Source: Streptomyces ortus (lineage in GTDB: Bacteria; Actinomycetota; Actinomycetes; Streptomycetales; Streptomycetaceae). Taken from it: 64,000 bases of DNA. The DNA lies in NCBI RefSeq assembly GCF_026341275.1, contig NZ_JAIFZO010000002.1:3263264-3327263 (forward strand), given 5' to 3'. Both the position numbers and the translations under genes were made by a program. Shown in pieces: positions 26,434 to 34,831 of the stretch. The notes under the pieces are model-generated. The model made no database searches, was not told the DNA's origin, and saw nothing but the letters and a program-made list of their open reading frames with translations. Every line of letters begins with the position of its first letter. Positions within the stretch are counted from its first letter, which is position 1.

Positions 26434-26961
26434 ATGTCCAAGCACACGCTCTCCGTCCTGGTGGAGAACAAGCCCGGTGTCCTCGCCCGGATCACCGCCC
26501 TCTTCTCCCGCCGCGGCTTCAACATCGACTCGCTCGCGGTCGGTGTCACCGAGCACCCCGACATCTCGCGCATCACCATCGTGGTGAACGTCATCGAGGC
26601 ACTCCCGCTCGAACAGGTCACCAAGCAGCTCAACAAACTCGTCAACGTGCTGAAGATCGTCGAGCTGGAACCCGGCGCGGCGGTCCAGCGCGAACTCGTC
26701 CTGGTGAAGGTGCGCGCCGACAACGAGACGCGTTCCCAGATCGTCGAGATCGTCCAGCTGTTCCGCGCCAAGACCGTCGACGTCTCCCCGGAGGCCGTCA
26801 CGATCGAGGCCACCGGCGGCGCCGACAAGCTGGAGGCCATGCTCAAGATGCTGGAGCCGTTCGGCATCAAGGAGCTCGTCCAGTCCGGCACGATCGCCAT
26901 CGGCCGCGGCTCCCGCTCGATCACCGACCGGTCGCTGCGGGCCCTGGAGCGGTCCGCGTAA
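26434..26961 (+). CDS. ilvN: Acetolactate synthase small (regulatory) subunit
   Basis: IlvN activates IlvB and carries feedback inhibition by valine. The 175-residue protein has an N-terminal ACT domain (MSKHTLSVLVENKPGVLARI, then RRGFNIDSLAVG) and a C-terminal ALS domain ending in a charged tail. AAGGAAG lies 7 nt before the ATG, which is 26 nt after ilvB. The downstream gap to ilvC is 132 nt and contains a possible separate promoter. Confidence 0.98.
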   Translation: MSKHTLSVLVENKPGVLARITALFSRRGFNIDSLAVGVTEHPDISRITIVVNVIEALPLEQVTKQLNKLVNVLKIVELEPGAAVQRELVLVKVRADNETRSQIVEIVQLFRAKTVDVSPEAVTIEATGGADKLEAMLKMLEPFGIKELVQSGTIAIGRGSRSITDRSLRALERSA

Positions 26962-27050
26962 GCGATCGAAGTACGACCGGAAACGGGTGGTCGGCGACCG
27001 TCGGCCGCCCGCATTCCGAGACCCCGGAACTTCCCCACAGCCCTCCGGCA

Positions 27051-27056
27051 TACGGT
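27051..27056 (+). promoter_or_regulatory. Candidate -10 (TACGGT) for ilvC
   Basis: TACGGT would start a transcript about 30 nt before the ilvC GTG, allowing ilvC expression independent of the ilvB attenuator. No convincing -35 is seen. Confidence 0.35.
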
Positions 27057-27093
27057 GGGACGCAACACCTGCACACCAAGGAGAGAACCCAAA

Positions 27094-28092
27094 GTGGCCG
27101 AGCTGTTCTACGACGCTGACGCCGACCTGTCCATCATCCAGGGCCGCAAGGTCGCGGTCATCGGTTACGGCAGTCAGGGCCACGCCCATGCGCTGTCGCT
27201 CCGTGACTCGGGCGTCGACGTCCGGGTCGGTCTGCACGAGGGCTCCAAGTCCAAGGCGAAGGCCGAGGAGCAGGGCCTGCGCGTGGTGACCCCCTCGGAG
27301 GCCGCCGCCGAGGCCGACGTCATCATGATCCTGGTCCCGGACCCGATCCAGGCCCAGGTCTACGAGGAGTCCATCAAGGACAACCTGAACGACGGCGACG
27401 CGCTGTTCTTCGGCCACGGCCTGAACATCCGCTTTGGCTTCATCAAGCCCCCGGCCGGCGTCGACGTCTGCATGGTCGCCCCCAAGGGCCCGGGCCACCT
27501 GGTGCGCCGTCAGTACGAGGAGGGCCGCGGCGTTCCGTGTATCGCGGCCGTCGAGCAGGACGCGACCGGCAACGGCTTCCCGCTGGCGCTCTCGTACGCG
27601 AAGGGCATCGGCGGCACGCGCGCCGGCGTCATCAAGACGACCTTCACCGAGGAGACCGAGACCGACCTGTTCGGTGAGCAGGCCGTCCTCTGCGGTGGTA
27701 CGGCCGCGCTGGTCAAGGCGGGCTTCGAGACGCTGACCGAGGCCGGTTACCAGCCGGAGATCGCGTACTTCGAGTGCCTGCACGAGCTGAAGCTCATCGT
27801 CGACCTCATGTACGAGGGCGGCCTGGAGAAGATGCGCTGGTCGATCTCCGAGACCGCTGAGTGGGGCGACTACGTCACCGGCCCGCGGATCATCACGGAC
27901 GCCACCAAGGCCGAGATGAAGAAGGTCCTCGCCGAGATCCAGGACGGCACCTTCGCCCAGGCGTGGATGGACGAGTACCACGGCGGTCTGAAGAAGTACA
28001 ACGAGTACAAGACGGCCGACGCCGAGTCCCTGCTGGAGACCACCGGCAAGGAGCTGCGCAAGCTGATGTCCTGGGTCAACGACGACGAGTGA
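27094..28092 (+). CDS. ilvC: Ketol-acid reductoisomerase (class I)
   Basis: IlvC isomerises and reduces acetolactate to dihydroxyisovalerate with NADPH and Mg2+. The 332-residue length marks the short class I form. The Rossmann motif GYGSQGHAHALSLRDSGVDV, the Mg-binding region DLMYEGG and the catalytic CLHELKLIVD are present. GTG at 27094 is chosen because AAGGAGAG lies 9 nt upstream and the family starts with AELFYDADADL. A hairpin follows 12 nt after the stop. Confidence 0.98.
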   Translation: MAELFYDADADLSIIQGRKVAVIGYGSQGHAHALSLRDSGVDVRVGLHEGSKSKAKAEEQGLRVVTPSEAAAEADVIMILVPDPIQAQVYEESIKDNLNDGDALFFGHGLNIRFGFIKPPAGVDVCMVAPKGPGHLVRRQYEEGRGVPCIAAVEQDATGNGFPLALSYAKGIGGTRAGVIKTTFTEETETDLFGEQAVLCGGTAALVKAGFETLTEAGYQPEIAYFECLHELKLIVDLMYEGGLEKMRWSISETAEWGDYVTGPRIITDATKAEMKKVLAEIQDGTFAQAWMDEYHGGLKKYNEYKTADAESLLETTGKELRKLMSWVNDDE

Positions 28093-28103
28093 CTCCGTCG
28101 GTC

Positions 28104-28142
28104 CGGCCGTGGTACCGGGGTTGCGCCCCGGTGCCGCGGCCG
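28104..28142 (+). terminator. Hairpin terminator after ilvC
   Basis: Two 17-nt arms (CGGCCGTGGTACCGGGG and its partner) pair with two G-U pairs around a 5-nt loop, 12 nt after the ilvC stop. Confidence 0.75.
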
Positions 28143-28430
28143 TAGTTGTCCGCCCGTGGTGACGTCGCGGGCGCTGCCCCGGACCCCGCTCCTCAAACTC
28201 CCCCACAGCCTCAAGGGCGCGGGGGACCCCAGGGGCTGAAGATGTGCGTACGCGCTGATGTGCACGTGCGAGTGATCCTTCTGCGGAGGCGCGTGAACAC
28301 GGCGCGTCGCCACTAGACTGCAGCACTACATACGCGTCGGGCCCACAGCGTCGTGCGTCTTCCACGCGGCAATCCTTCACCGCCTGCGGCCGTCGGGACG
28401 GCCGTCCGCAATGGACTTGTGAGGACTCAC
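28143..28430 (+). other. ilvC-serA intergenic region with a dispersed repeat
   Basis: Positions 28169-28240 contain the Streptomyces-type repeat gcgctgccccggacc followed by ctcctcaaac and gcgcgggggacccc, related in part to the repeat at 43.2 kb. TAGACT at 28314-28319 is the best serA promoter hexamer; it would give a leader of about 105 nt. I see no leader peptide or terminator in this leader. Confidence 0.5.
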
Positions 28431-30020
28431 GTGAGCTCGAAACCTGTCGTACTCATCGCTGAAGAACTGTCGCCCGCGACCGTGGACGCACTGGGCCCGG
28501 ACTTCGAGATCCGGCACTGCAACGGCGGCGACCGCGCCGAGTTGCTGCCCGCCATCGCCGACGTCGACGCGATCCTGATCCGCTCCGCGACGAAGGTCGA
28601 CGCCGAGGCCGTCGCCGCCGCGAAGAAGCTGAAGGTCGTCGCACGAGCCGGCGTCGGCCTGGACAACGTCGACGTCTCCGCCGCCACCAAGGCCGGCGTG
28701 ATGGTCGTCAACGCCCCCACCTCGAACATCGTGACCGCGGCCGAGCTGGCCTGCGGTCTGCTGCTCGCCACCGCGCGTCACATTCCGCAGGCCAACACGG
28801 CCCTGAAGAACGGCGAGTGGAAGCGCAGCAAGTACACGGGTGTCGAGCTCGCGGAGAAGACCCTCGGCGTCGTCGGCCTGGGCCGTATCGGCGCGCTCGT
28901 CGCCCAGCGCATGTCGGCGTTCGGTATGAAGGTCGTCGCCTACGACCCCTACGTACAGCCCGCGCGGGCCGCGCAGATGGGCGTCAAGGTCCTCTCGCTG
29001 GACGAGCTGCTCGAAGTCTCCGACTTCATCACCGTCCACCTGCCGAAGACGCCCGAGACCCTCGGTCTCATCGGCGACGAGGCGCTGCACAAGGTGAAGC
29101 CGTCGGTGCGGATCGTCAACGCCGCGCGCGGCGGGATCGTCGACGAGGCCGCGCTCTACTCGGCGCTGAAGGAGGGCCGGGTCGCCGGCGCCGGCCTCGA
29201 CGTGTACGCGAAGGAGCCCTGCACGGACTCCCCGCTCTTCGAGCTCGACCAGGTCGTCTGCACCCCGCACCTCGGCGCCTCCACGGACGAGGCGCAGGAG
29301 AAGGCCGGTATCGCCGTCGCCCGCTCGGTGCGTCTCGCCCTCGCCGGTGAGCTGGTCCCGGACGCGGTGAACGTCCAGGGCGGGGTCATCGCCGAGGACG
29401 TCAAGCCGGGTCTGCCGCTCGCCGAGAAGCTCGGCCGCATCTTCACCGCGCTCGCGGGCGAGGTCGCGGTCCGCCTCGACGTCGAGGTGTACGGCGAGAT
29501 CACCCAGCACGACGTCAAGGTGCTCGAACTCTCCGCGCTCAAGGGCGTCTTCGAGGACGTCGTCGACGAGACCGTGAGTTACGTCAACGCCCCGCTGTTC
29601 GCGCAGGAGCGTGGCGTCGAGGTACGGCTGACCACGAGCTCGGAGTCCTCGGACCACCGGAACGTGGTCACCGTGCGCGGCACCCTCGGTGACGGCCAGG
29701 AGGTCTCGGTCTCCGGTACGCTCGCCGGCCCCAAGCACCACCAGAAGATCGTGGCCGTCGGTGAGTACGACGTGGATCTGGCGCTCGCCGACCACATGGT
29801 CGTCCTCAACTACACCGACCGTCCCGGTGTCGTCGGCACCCTCGGCCGGATTCTCGGCGAGGCGGGAATCAACATCGCCGGTATGCAGGTCGCCCGTGCT
29901 GATGTGGGCGGCGCGGCGCTCGCCGTCCTCACGGTGGACGACACGGTCCCGCAGCCGGTCCTGACGGAACTGGCGGAGGAAATCGGCGCAACGCAGGCCC
30001 GCTCGGTAAACTTGGTCTGA
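28431..30020 (+). CDS. serA: D-3-phosphoglycerate dehydrogenase
   Basis: SerA oxidises 3-phosphoglycerate in the first step of serine synthesis. The 529-residue protein is the long form: a catalytic and NAD-binding part (GLGRIGALVAQRMSAFG; Arg in VNAARGGIVDEAAL; His in TPHLGASTDEAQE), an intervening ASB domain (about 320-450) and a C-terminal ACT domain (VLNYTDRPGVVGTLGRILGE). The ACT domain usually gives serine feedback. GTG 28431 follows GAGGA by 6 nt and precedes SSKPVVLIAEEL. Confidence 0.97.
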   Translation: MSSKPVVLIAEELSPATVDALGPDFEIRHCNGGDRAELLPAIADVDAILIRSATKVDAEAVAAAKKLKVVARAGVGLDNVDVSAATKAGVMVVNAPTSNIVTAAELACGLLLATARHIPQANTALKNGEWKRSKYTGVELAEKTLGVVGLGRIGALVAQRMSAFGMKVVAYDPYVQPARAAQMGVKVLSLDELLEVSDFITVHLPKTPETLGLIGDEALHKVKPSVRIVNAARGGIVDEAALYSALKEGRVAGAGLDVYAKEPCTDSPLFELDQVVCTPHLGASTDEAQEKAGIAVARSVRLALAGELVPDAVNVQGGVIAEDVKPGLPLAEKLGRIFTALAGEVAVRLDVEVYGEITQHDVKVLELSALKGVFEDVVDETVSYVNAPLFAQERGVEVRLTTSSESSDHRNVVTVRGTLGDGQEVSVSGTLAGPKHHQKIVAVGEYDVDLALADHMVVLNYTDRPGVVGTLGRILGEAGINIAGMQVARADVGGAALAVLTVDDTVPQPVLTELAEEIGATQARSVNLV

Positions 30021-30029
30021 CCCCGACCC

Positions 30030-30090
30030 AAAAGATTGCGCCGTTCCCCGCGCCCCCGTCCGGGGGCGCGGGGAACGGCGCAATCGTTTT
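30030..30090. terminator. Long bidirectional hairpin between serA and the MFS gene
   Basis: Arms of about 28 nt, beginning AAAAGATTGCGCCG on the left and ending CGGCGCAATCGTTTT on the right, pair with a single-base bulge. The A/T runs on both sides make it fit as a terminator for both converging genes. Confidence 0.85.
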
Positions 30091-30119
30091 CGGGGGTTCG
30101 GGGGCGGCAGCCCCTGAGT

Positions 30120-31699
30120 TCAGGGACGGGAAAGGGTAGGGGCGGCGGGGGCGAGATCCGTCCTGGAGCATTCCAGGTCGCGGACCCGTACCTGGCGCAG
30201 CGTCACCGATGCCAACACCGCCGCACCCAGAAGAAGCAGCGCACCGGCAACCGCAGCCACCTGCATCCCACTTGTGAAAGCCTCCCGCGCGGCGACAACC
30301 ACCGCGTCCCCCGCCCGCGAGGGCAACCCCCGCGCCTCGGCAAGCGCCGCCCCCAGCGTCTCGCGCGCCCCCGCCGGCGCCGAGGTCGGCATCTCGTGCC
30401 GGTACACCGCCGTGCCGATCGACCCCAGCAGCGCCATCCCCAGCGCGCCCCCGAACTCCGCCCCGGTCTCCAGGACCGAGGACGCGGTCCCCGCCTGCCG
30501 GGCCGGTACGGTGCCCAGCGCCAGGTCCATCATCTGGGACATCACGGCGACGATCCCGGAGGCGATGACGCCCGCCGCCGCGAGCACCAGCCACATCGAG
30601 TCCGTACCGGCGACCGCGAGCATCCCGTATCCGCAGGCGGCGAGGACGAAGCCGCCGGCGACGACGTACGCCCGGTGCACTCCTCGCCGGACGAGCCACG
30701 CGGCGACCGGCGCGGCGACACCGACAAGGACCGTGGGCAGCAGGGCCCACAGCGCTGCCTCCATGGAGCTCTTGCCGAGCACCGACTGGAGGTACTGCGT
30801 GGTGAAGTACGCCGAGCCCAGCATGGCGAACGACGAAGCAGGTTCAGTACCACCGCGGGCGCGAAGCCCCGGCCGCGGAAGAGCGCGGGCGGGAGCATCG
30901 GTGACGCGGCGGTCCGCTGACGCTGGACGAACAGCGCGGCGAAGAGCAGGCCGACGGTCACCGAGACGACGTAACGGACGTGCCAGCCCTCCGACGGGAT
31001 CTCCTTGAGGCCGTAGATCACCGGCAGGACGGCCGCCATGGACAGCGGCACGCTCAGCAGGTCGAAGCGGCCCGGCGACGGGTCCCGCGACTCGGGGAGC
31101 AGGAACGGGCCGAGGAGCAGCAGGAGTGCCATCGCGGGCAGGTTCACCAGGAACACCGAGCCCCACCAGAAGTGCTCGACGAGGACGCCGCTCATCACCG
31201 AGCCGAGCGCGACACCGCCCGTCATCACCGCGGACCACATGCCGATCGCCTTGGAGCGCTGGGCCGGGTCCGTGAAGAGCGTGCGGATCATCGCCAGGGT
31301 GGACGGCATCAGGGTCGCGCCGCCGATGCCGAGCGCCGCGCGGGCCGCGATCAGTGTTTCCGGGCTGTTCGCGTACGCGGCGACCAGTGAGGCGGCGCCG
31401 AAGGCGGCGGCGCCTACCAGGAGGAGCTTGCGCCGGCCGACGCGGTCGCCGACCGAGCCCATCGTCATCAGCAGCCCGGCGAGCACGAAGGCGTACACGT
31501 CGAAGATCCACAGCTGCTGGGTGCCGCTCGGCTCCAGGTCCGCGCTGATCTGCGGAATCGCGAAGTAGAGGACCGAGACGTCCATGGAGACGAGGAGCAG
31601 CGGCAGCATCAGGACGGCGAGCGCGGTCCATTCGCGGCGGCCGGCCAGAGGTCCGGAGGGGGGTGCGGCGTCGGAGATCGGGTGCGGGGTGTTCGTCAT
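30120..31699 (-). pseudogene. MFS (DHA2-type) drug exporter with a frameshift
   Basis: The N-terminal part (MTNTPHPISDAAPPSG to GFAPAVVLNLL, 31699 to about 30840) has the motif GSVGDRVGRRKLL of 14-helix multidrug exporters. The rest (SSFAMLGSAYFTTQYLQS to the end) continues in another frame. The break lies near 30833-30840, where adding one base restores VLNLLxSFAMLG. The product would be about 526 residues, normal for the family. Either the gene is inactivated or the assembly lost one base; no other damage is seen. The last 11 residues are encoded by a dispersed repeat. It is divergent from a TetR gene, the common repressor-exporter arrangement. TACAGT 7 nt upstream suggests a leaderless mRNA. 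Confidence 0.85.
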
Positions 31700-31706
31700 G
31701 CGGTGG

Positions 31707-31712
31707 ACTGTA
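31707..31712 (-). promoter_or_regulatory. Candidate -10 (TACAGT) for the MFS gene, leaderless
   Basis: Read on the minus strand, TACAGT ends 7 nt before the ATG with no ribosome site between them. Confidence 0.4.
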
Positions 31713-31724
31713 CGGGCGTATAAA

Positions 31725-31786
31725 ACACGTGTCTAGTACGTGCGTGTAATACGTGTGAGTGAGACGCGTGAGTAAGACGTACGTCT
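31725..31786. promoter_or_regulatory. Operator-like palindromes between the MFS and TetR genes
   Basis: The region contains the palindromes ACACGTGT (31725-31732) and AGACGTACGTCT (31775-31786, perfect 12 bp), with ACGTGTGAGTG and ACGCGTGAGTA as near direct repeats between them. This density is expected for sites of the adjacent TetR protein, but no site has been tested. Confidence 0.5.
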
Positions 31787-31809
31787 GGGACGGTTGTCTG
31801 TCGCGGGGG

Positions 31810-31815
31810 TACGCT
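31810..31815 (+). promoter_or_regulatory. Candidate -10 (TACGCT) for the TetR gene, leaderless
   Basis: TACGCT ends 7 nt before the ATG and the intervening gagcggc is a poor ribosome site. Confidence 0.4.
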
Positions 31816-31822
31816 GAGCGGC

Positions 31823-32437
31823 ATGGGACACCGTGAGGATCTGCTCGAAGGCGCCAAGCGCTGCCTGCTGGAGAAGGGCTTCGCGCGGACGACCGCGCGC
31901 GACATCGTCAAGGAGTCGGGCACCAACCTGGCGTCGATCGGCTACCACTACGGGTCGAAGGACACGCTCCTCGCGGAGGCGTACATCTCCATCGTCGAGG
32001 GGGTCTCCGACCGCTTCGACGGTGCGGACGGGCCGCGCGGGGCGGCCGGTTCCGAGCCGGGTTCGCTGGAGCGGTTCCACGAGGTCTGGGAGAGCGTCAT
32101 CGCGACCATGCGCGCACCCGGCTCGCCCTGGCACCTGAGCATGGAGATCGTGGCCATGGGCGACAAGCTGCCCGGGGTGCGCGCCCATCTCGCGAAGGCC
32201 CAGCGCGAGGGGGCGCGCGGCATCATTCCGATGCTGATGGGCGGCCGGGAGGAGGACGTGTCCGAGGGCGACGTCGACACCCTCGGCAAGTTCTACATGA
32301 CCCTGATGATGGGGCTCATCGCCCAGTGGACCTTCGACCCCGAGACCGCGACCGACGCCGCCGAACTCACCACGGGCCTGCGGAAGATCATCGCGGCGAC
32401 GGAGGGGAAGGTGCCGGGTCCGAAGGGGGACCGGTGA
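31823..32437 (+). CDS. TetR family repressor, probably of the divergent exporter
   Basis: The 204-residue protein has the TetR helix-turn-helix at its N-terminus (EDLLEGAKRCLLEKGFART to IGYHYGSKDTLLAEAY), where small ligands bound by the C-terminal part release DNA. It is divergent from the MFS exporter by 123 bp rich in palindromes, so local repression is likely. TACGCT ends 7 nt before the ATG, which suggests a leaderless mRNA. The ligand is unknown. Confidence 0.9.
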   Translation: MGHREDLLEGAKRCLLEKGFARTTARDIVKESGTNLASIGYHYGSKDTLLAEAYISIVEGVSDRFDGADGPRGAAGSEPGSLERFHEVWESVIATMRAPGSPWHLSMEIVAMGDKLPGVRAHLAKAQREGARGIIPMLMGGREEDVSEGDVDTLGKFYMTLMMGLIAQWTFDPETATDAAELTTGLRKIIAATEGKVPGPKGDR

Positions 32438-33664
32438 CTACTCCGGCCGCGGGATCCAGAGGCGTCCCGCCTTGATCGCCATGTGCAGCAGCAGCCGGTC
32501 CTCGCCGTCGTCCAGGTCCAGGTCCGTGAGCTGTTCGACGCGGGAGAGGCGGTAGTAGAGGGTCTGGCGGTGGATGCCCAGCTCCGCCGCGGCGCGGCCC
32601 GCCTGGCCCGCGCAGTCGAGGAACACCTCGGCGGTGCGGGCCAGTTCGCGGTGGGCGGGGGTGAGCAGCGGGCGGACGGCCGGGTCGTCGGCGGCGGCCG
32701 GGGCCAGCGTCGACAGCAGACGGTACGGGCCGATCGACGACCAGTGCGCGACCGGGCCCAGCCGGGGCTCGGCCAGGGCCGCGCGGGCGGCGGCGGAGGC
32801 CTCCTGCCAGCCGGCGGCGAGGTCGGTGAGACCGGTGCGGGGGACGGCGATCCCGGCCGCCGCCACCCCGTTGAAGCGCTGACCGGGCGGGGCGGACCCC
32901 CGTACCTCCTCGGCCCTCTCCAGGAGGCGGGCCGCCGCCGCGGTCGCCGGGGTGAGGACGTCGGGGGAGCGCAGCCGGACCAGCAGGGCCAGGCCCTGGG
33001 CGTCGGTGTTCCAGGGGAGGGCGCACAGCGCGGTGGCGCCCGGGATCGTCCGTACGGAAGGGGCGTCGTCCGGGTCGGCCGAGGGCCAGGCGGCCACGCA
33101 GAGCACGGTGTGCGGGCCCTCGCCGCGCGGGCCGAGGGCCGTCCGCAGTTCCGTCACCGCCAGCTCCCGCTGCCAGCCGCTCCCGGCGGTGAGCACGGCA
33201 CGCAGTTCGCGGCTGAGGTCGGCGCCCGCCTGGGCCTCGTCCGCGAGCAGGGCGCCGATGCGCGGCGTCACCTCCATGGCCGCGGCGAGCTGCGGGTCGG
33301 TCGGGCCCGGTTCGTCGGCCAGGAGCCACACATAGCCGAGGGCGACACCCCGATGGCGTACCGGGAGGCAGACCCGGCCCCGGTGGACGCCCGCCTCCGG
33401 AGTCGGCGGGATACGCACCGGTCCTGTCGCTCGCGCGATGCCGAAACTCTCGAACCAGGTGCGGACCGCCGCCGTGGAGCGGCGCGTGAGGATCGAGCGG
33501 GCGCGCACCGGGTCCAGCGCGGAGGCGTCGAGTTCGCCCTCGCTGTCGTACGCGCCGAAGGCGAGCAGCTCGAAGTCGCGGTTCTCCAGCGTCGCGGGGG
33601 CGCCCAGAAGCTCCGAGATCTCGTCGACCAGGTCCTGATAGTCACCTTTGAATTCGGCCGTCAC
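32438..33664 (-). CDS. PucR-type helix-turn-helix regulator of proline catabolism
   Basis: The 408-residue protein ends with a PucR C-terminal helix-turn-helix (TAEVFLDCAGQAGRAAAELG, then IHRQTLYYRLSRVEQLTDLDL). The centre resembles the GGDEF-like domain of CdaR/PucR proteins. Such proteins activate catabolic genes on binding the substrate. It is divergent from proline dehydrogenase, so I infer control of proline use, with proline or P5C as possible signal. The GTG start follows AAAGGAGG by about 12 nt. Confidence 0.85.
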   Translation of the reverse strand: MTAEFKGDYQDLVDEISELLGAPATLENRDFELLAFGAYDSEGELDASALDPVRARSILTRRSTAAVRTWFESFGIARATGPVRIPPTPEAGVHRGRVCLPVRHRGVALGYVWLLADEPGPTDPQLAAAMEVTPRIGALLADEAQAGADLSRELRAVLTAGSGWQRELAVTELRTALGPRGEGPHTVLCVAAWPSADPDDAPSVRTIPGATALCALPWNTDAQGLALLVRLRSPDVLTPATAAAARLLERAEEVRGSAPPGQRFNGVAAAGIAVPRTGLTDLAAGWQEASAAARAALAEPRLGPVAHWSSIGPYRLLSTLAPAAADDPAVRPLLTPAHRELARTAEVFLDCAGQAGRAAAELGIHRQTLYYRLSRVEQLTDLDLDDGEDRLLLHMAIKAGRLWIPRPE

Positions 33665-33730
33665 CTGGGCATTGTGCCTCCTTTCCGACCGCCTTCATAC
33701 ATCTGTCTGAGATCGGCGACACGGATGCGT

Positions 33731-33740
33731 GACAGCTGTC
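33731..33740. promoter_or_regulatory. Palindrome GACAGCTGTC between the PucR-type gene and proline dehydrogenase
   Basis: A perfect 10-bp palindrome lies 26-35 bp upstream of a TAGGTT hexamer (33766-33771) that could serve proline dehydrogenase. It is a candidate site for the divergent regulator. Confidence 0.45.
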
Positions 33741-33814
33741 GATGGCTGACGATCGGGGGAATCCCTAGGTTTCACGGTGGTTCTCCGTCTACCGGCTTTC
33801 TGTGGAGGTGCCCC

Positions 33815-34741
33815 GTGCTGGGTCCCGTGATTCTCGCCGCCTCGCGCAGCGACCGGATGCGTCGTCTCGTCTCGGCGGCCCCGGTGACCAGGCCGGTCGT
33901 CGACCGCTTCATCCCCGGTGAGAGCGTCGACCAGATCGTGCCGATCATCCAGGACCTCACGGCCAAGGGCCTGGAGCTGACCATGGATGTCGTCGGCGAG
34001 GACATCACCACCCCCGAGCAGGCCGGGGCCGCCCGGGACGCCTACCTGGAGCTGATCGGCCGCCTCGCGGAACTCGACCTCGGGACGCGCGCCGAGATGT
34101 CGGTGAAGCTGTCCATGTTCGGACAGGCGCTGGAGGGCGGGCACGAGCTGGCGCTGGCCAACGTCCGCCCTGTCGTCGAGGCCGCCGCCGCCATCGGCAC
34201 GACCGTCACGCTCGACGCCGAGGACCACACCACCCTGGACTCGATGTTCGCCATCCACGAGGAGCTCCGCAAGGACTTCCCCGAGACCGGCTGCGTCATC
34301 CAGGCCTACCTCTTCCGCACCGAGGCAGACGCCCGCCGCCTCGCCGCGAACGGCAGCCGCGTACGGCTCGTGAAGGGCGCGTACAAGGAGCCCGCCGAGG
34401 TCGCGTACCTGCAGAAGCCGGAGATCGACAAGGCGTACGTCCGGGTCCTGCGCATCCTCATGGAGGGCGACGGGTACCCGATGATCGGGTCCCACGACCC
34501 GCGCCTGATCTCCATCGCGCAGGAACTGGGACGGCGCGCCGGACGCAAGATCGACGAGTACGAGTTCCAGATGCTGTACGGGATCAGGAGCGACGAGCAC
34601 CTCAGGCTGGCCGCCGAGGGCCACCGCATGCGCGTCTACACCGCCTACGGCACCGACTGGTACGGCTACTTCATGCGTCGTCTGGCGGAGAAGCCGGCCA
34701 ATCTGCTCTTCTTCGCCCGGTCCGTCCTCACCAGGGACTGA
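33815..34741 (+). CDS. Proline dehydrogenase (stand-alone)
   Basis: The enzyme oxidises L-proline to P5C with FAD. The 308-residue protein is the monofunctional barrel seen in Gram-positive bacteria. The conserved segments are GTRAEMSVKLSMFGQ, RLVKGAYKEPAEVAY, GSHDPRLISIA, EFQMLYGIR and the C-terminal YGTDWYGYFMRRLAEKPAN. The GTG at 33815 follows GGAGG by 6 nt. P5C dehydrogenase lies 90 nt downstream, so the two steps to glutamate are encoded together. Confidence 0.96.
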   Translation: MLGPVILAASRSDRMRRLVSAAPVTRPVVDRFIPGESVDQIVPIIQDLTAKGLELTMDVVGEDITTPEQAGAARDAYLELIGRLAELDLGTRAEMSVKLSMFGQALEGGHELALANVRPVVEAAAAIGTTVTLDAEDHTTLDSMFAIHEELRKDFPETGCVIQAYLFRTEADARRLAANGSRVRLVKGAYKEPAEVAYLQKPEIDKAYVRVLRILMEGDGYPMIGSHDPRLISIAQELGRRAGRKIDEYEFQMLYGIRSDEHLRLAAEGHRMRVYTAYGTDWYGYFMRRLAEKPANLLFFARSVLTRD

Positions 34742-34831
34742 CCCGGGCGCCGAGCCCCAGGACTTCAGCAAGGGGGCCGCCATCACGGGCCCGAGCCCCG
34801 AAACGCCCGCTCATCAAGGAGTACGGAACCC

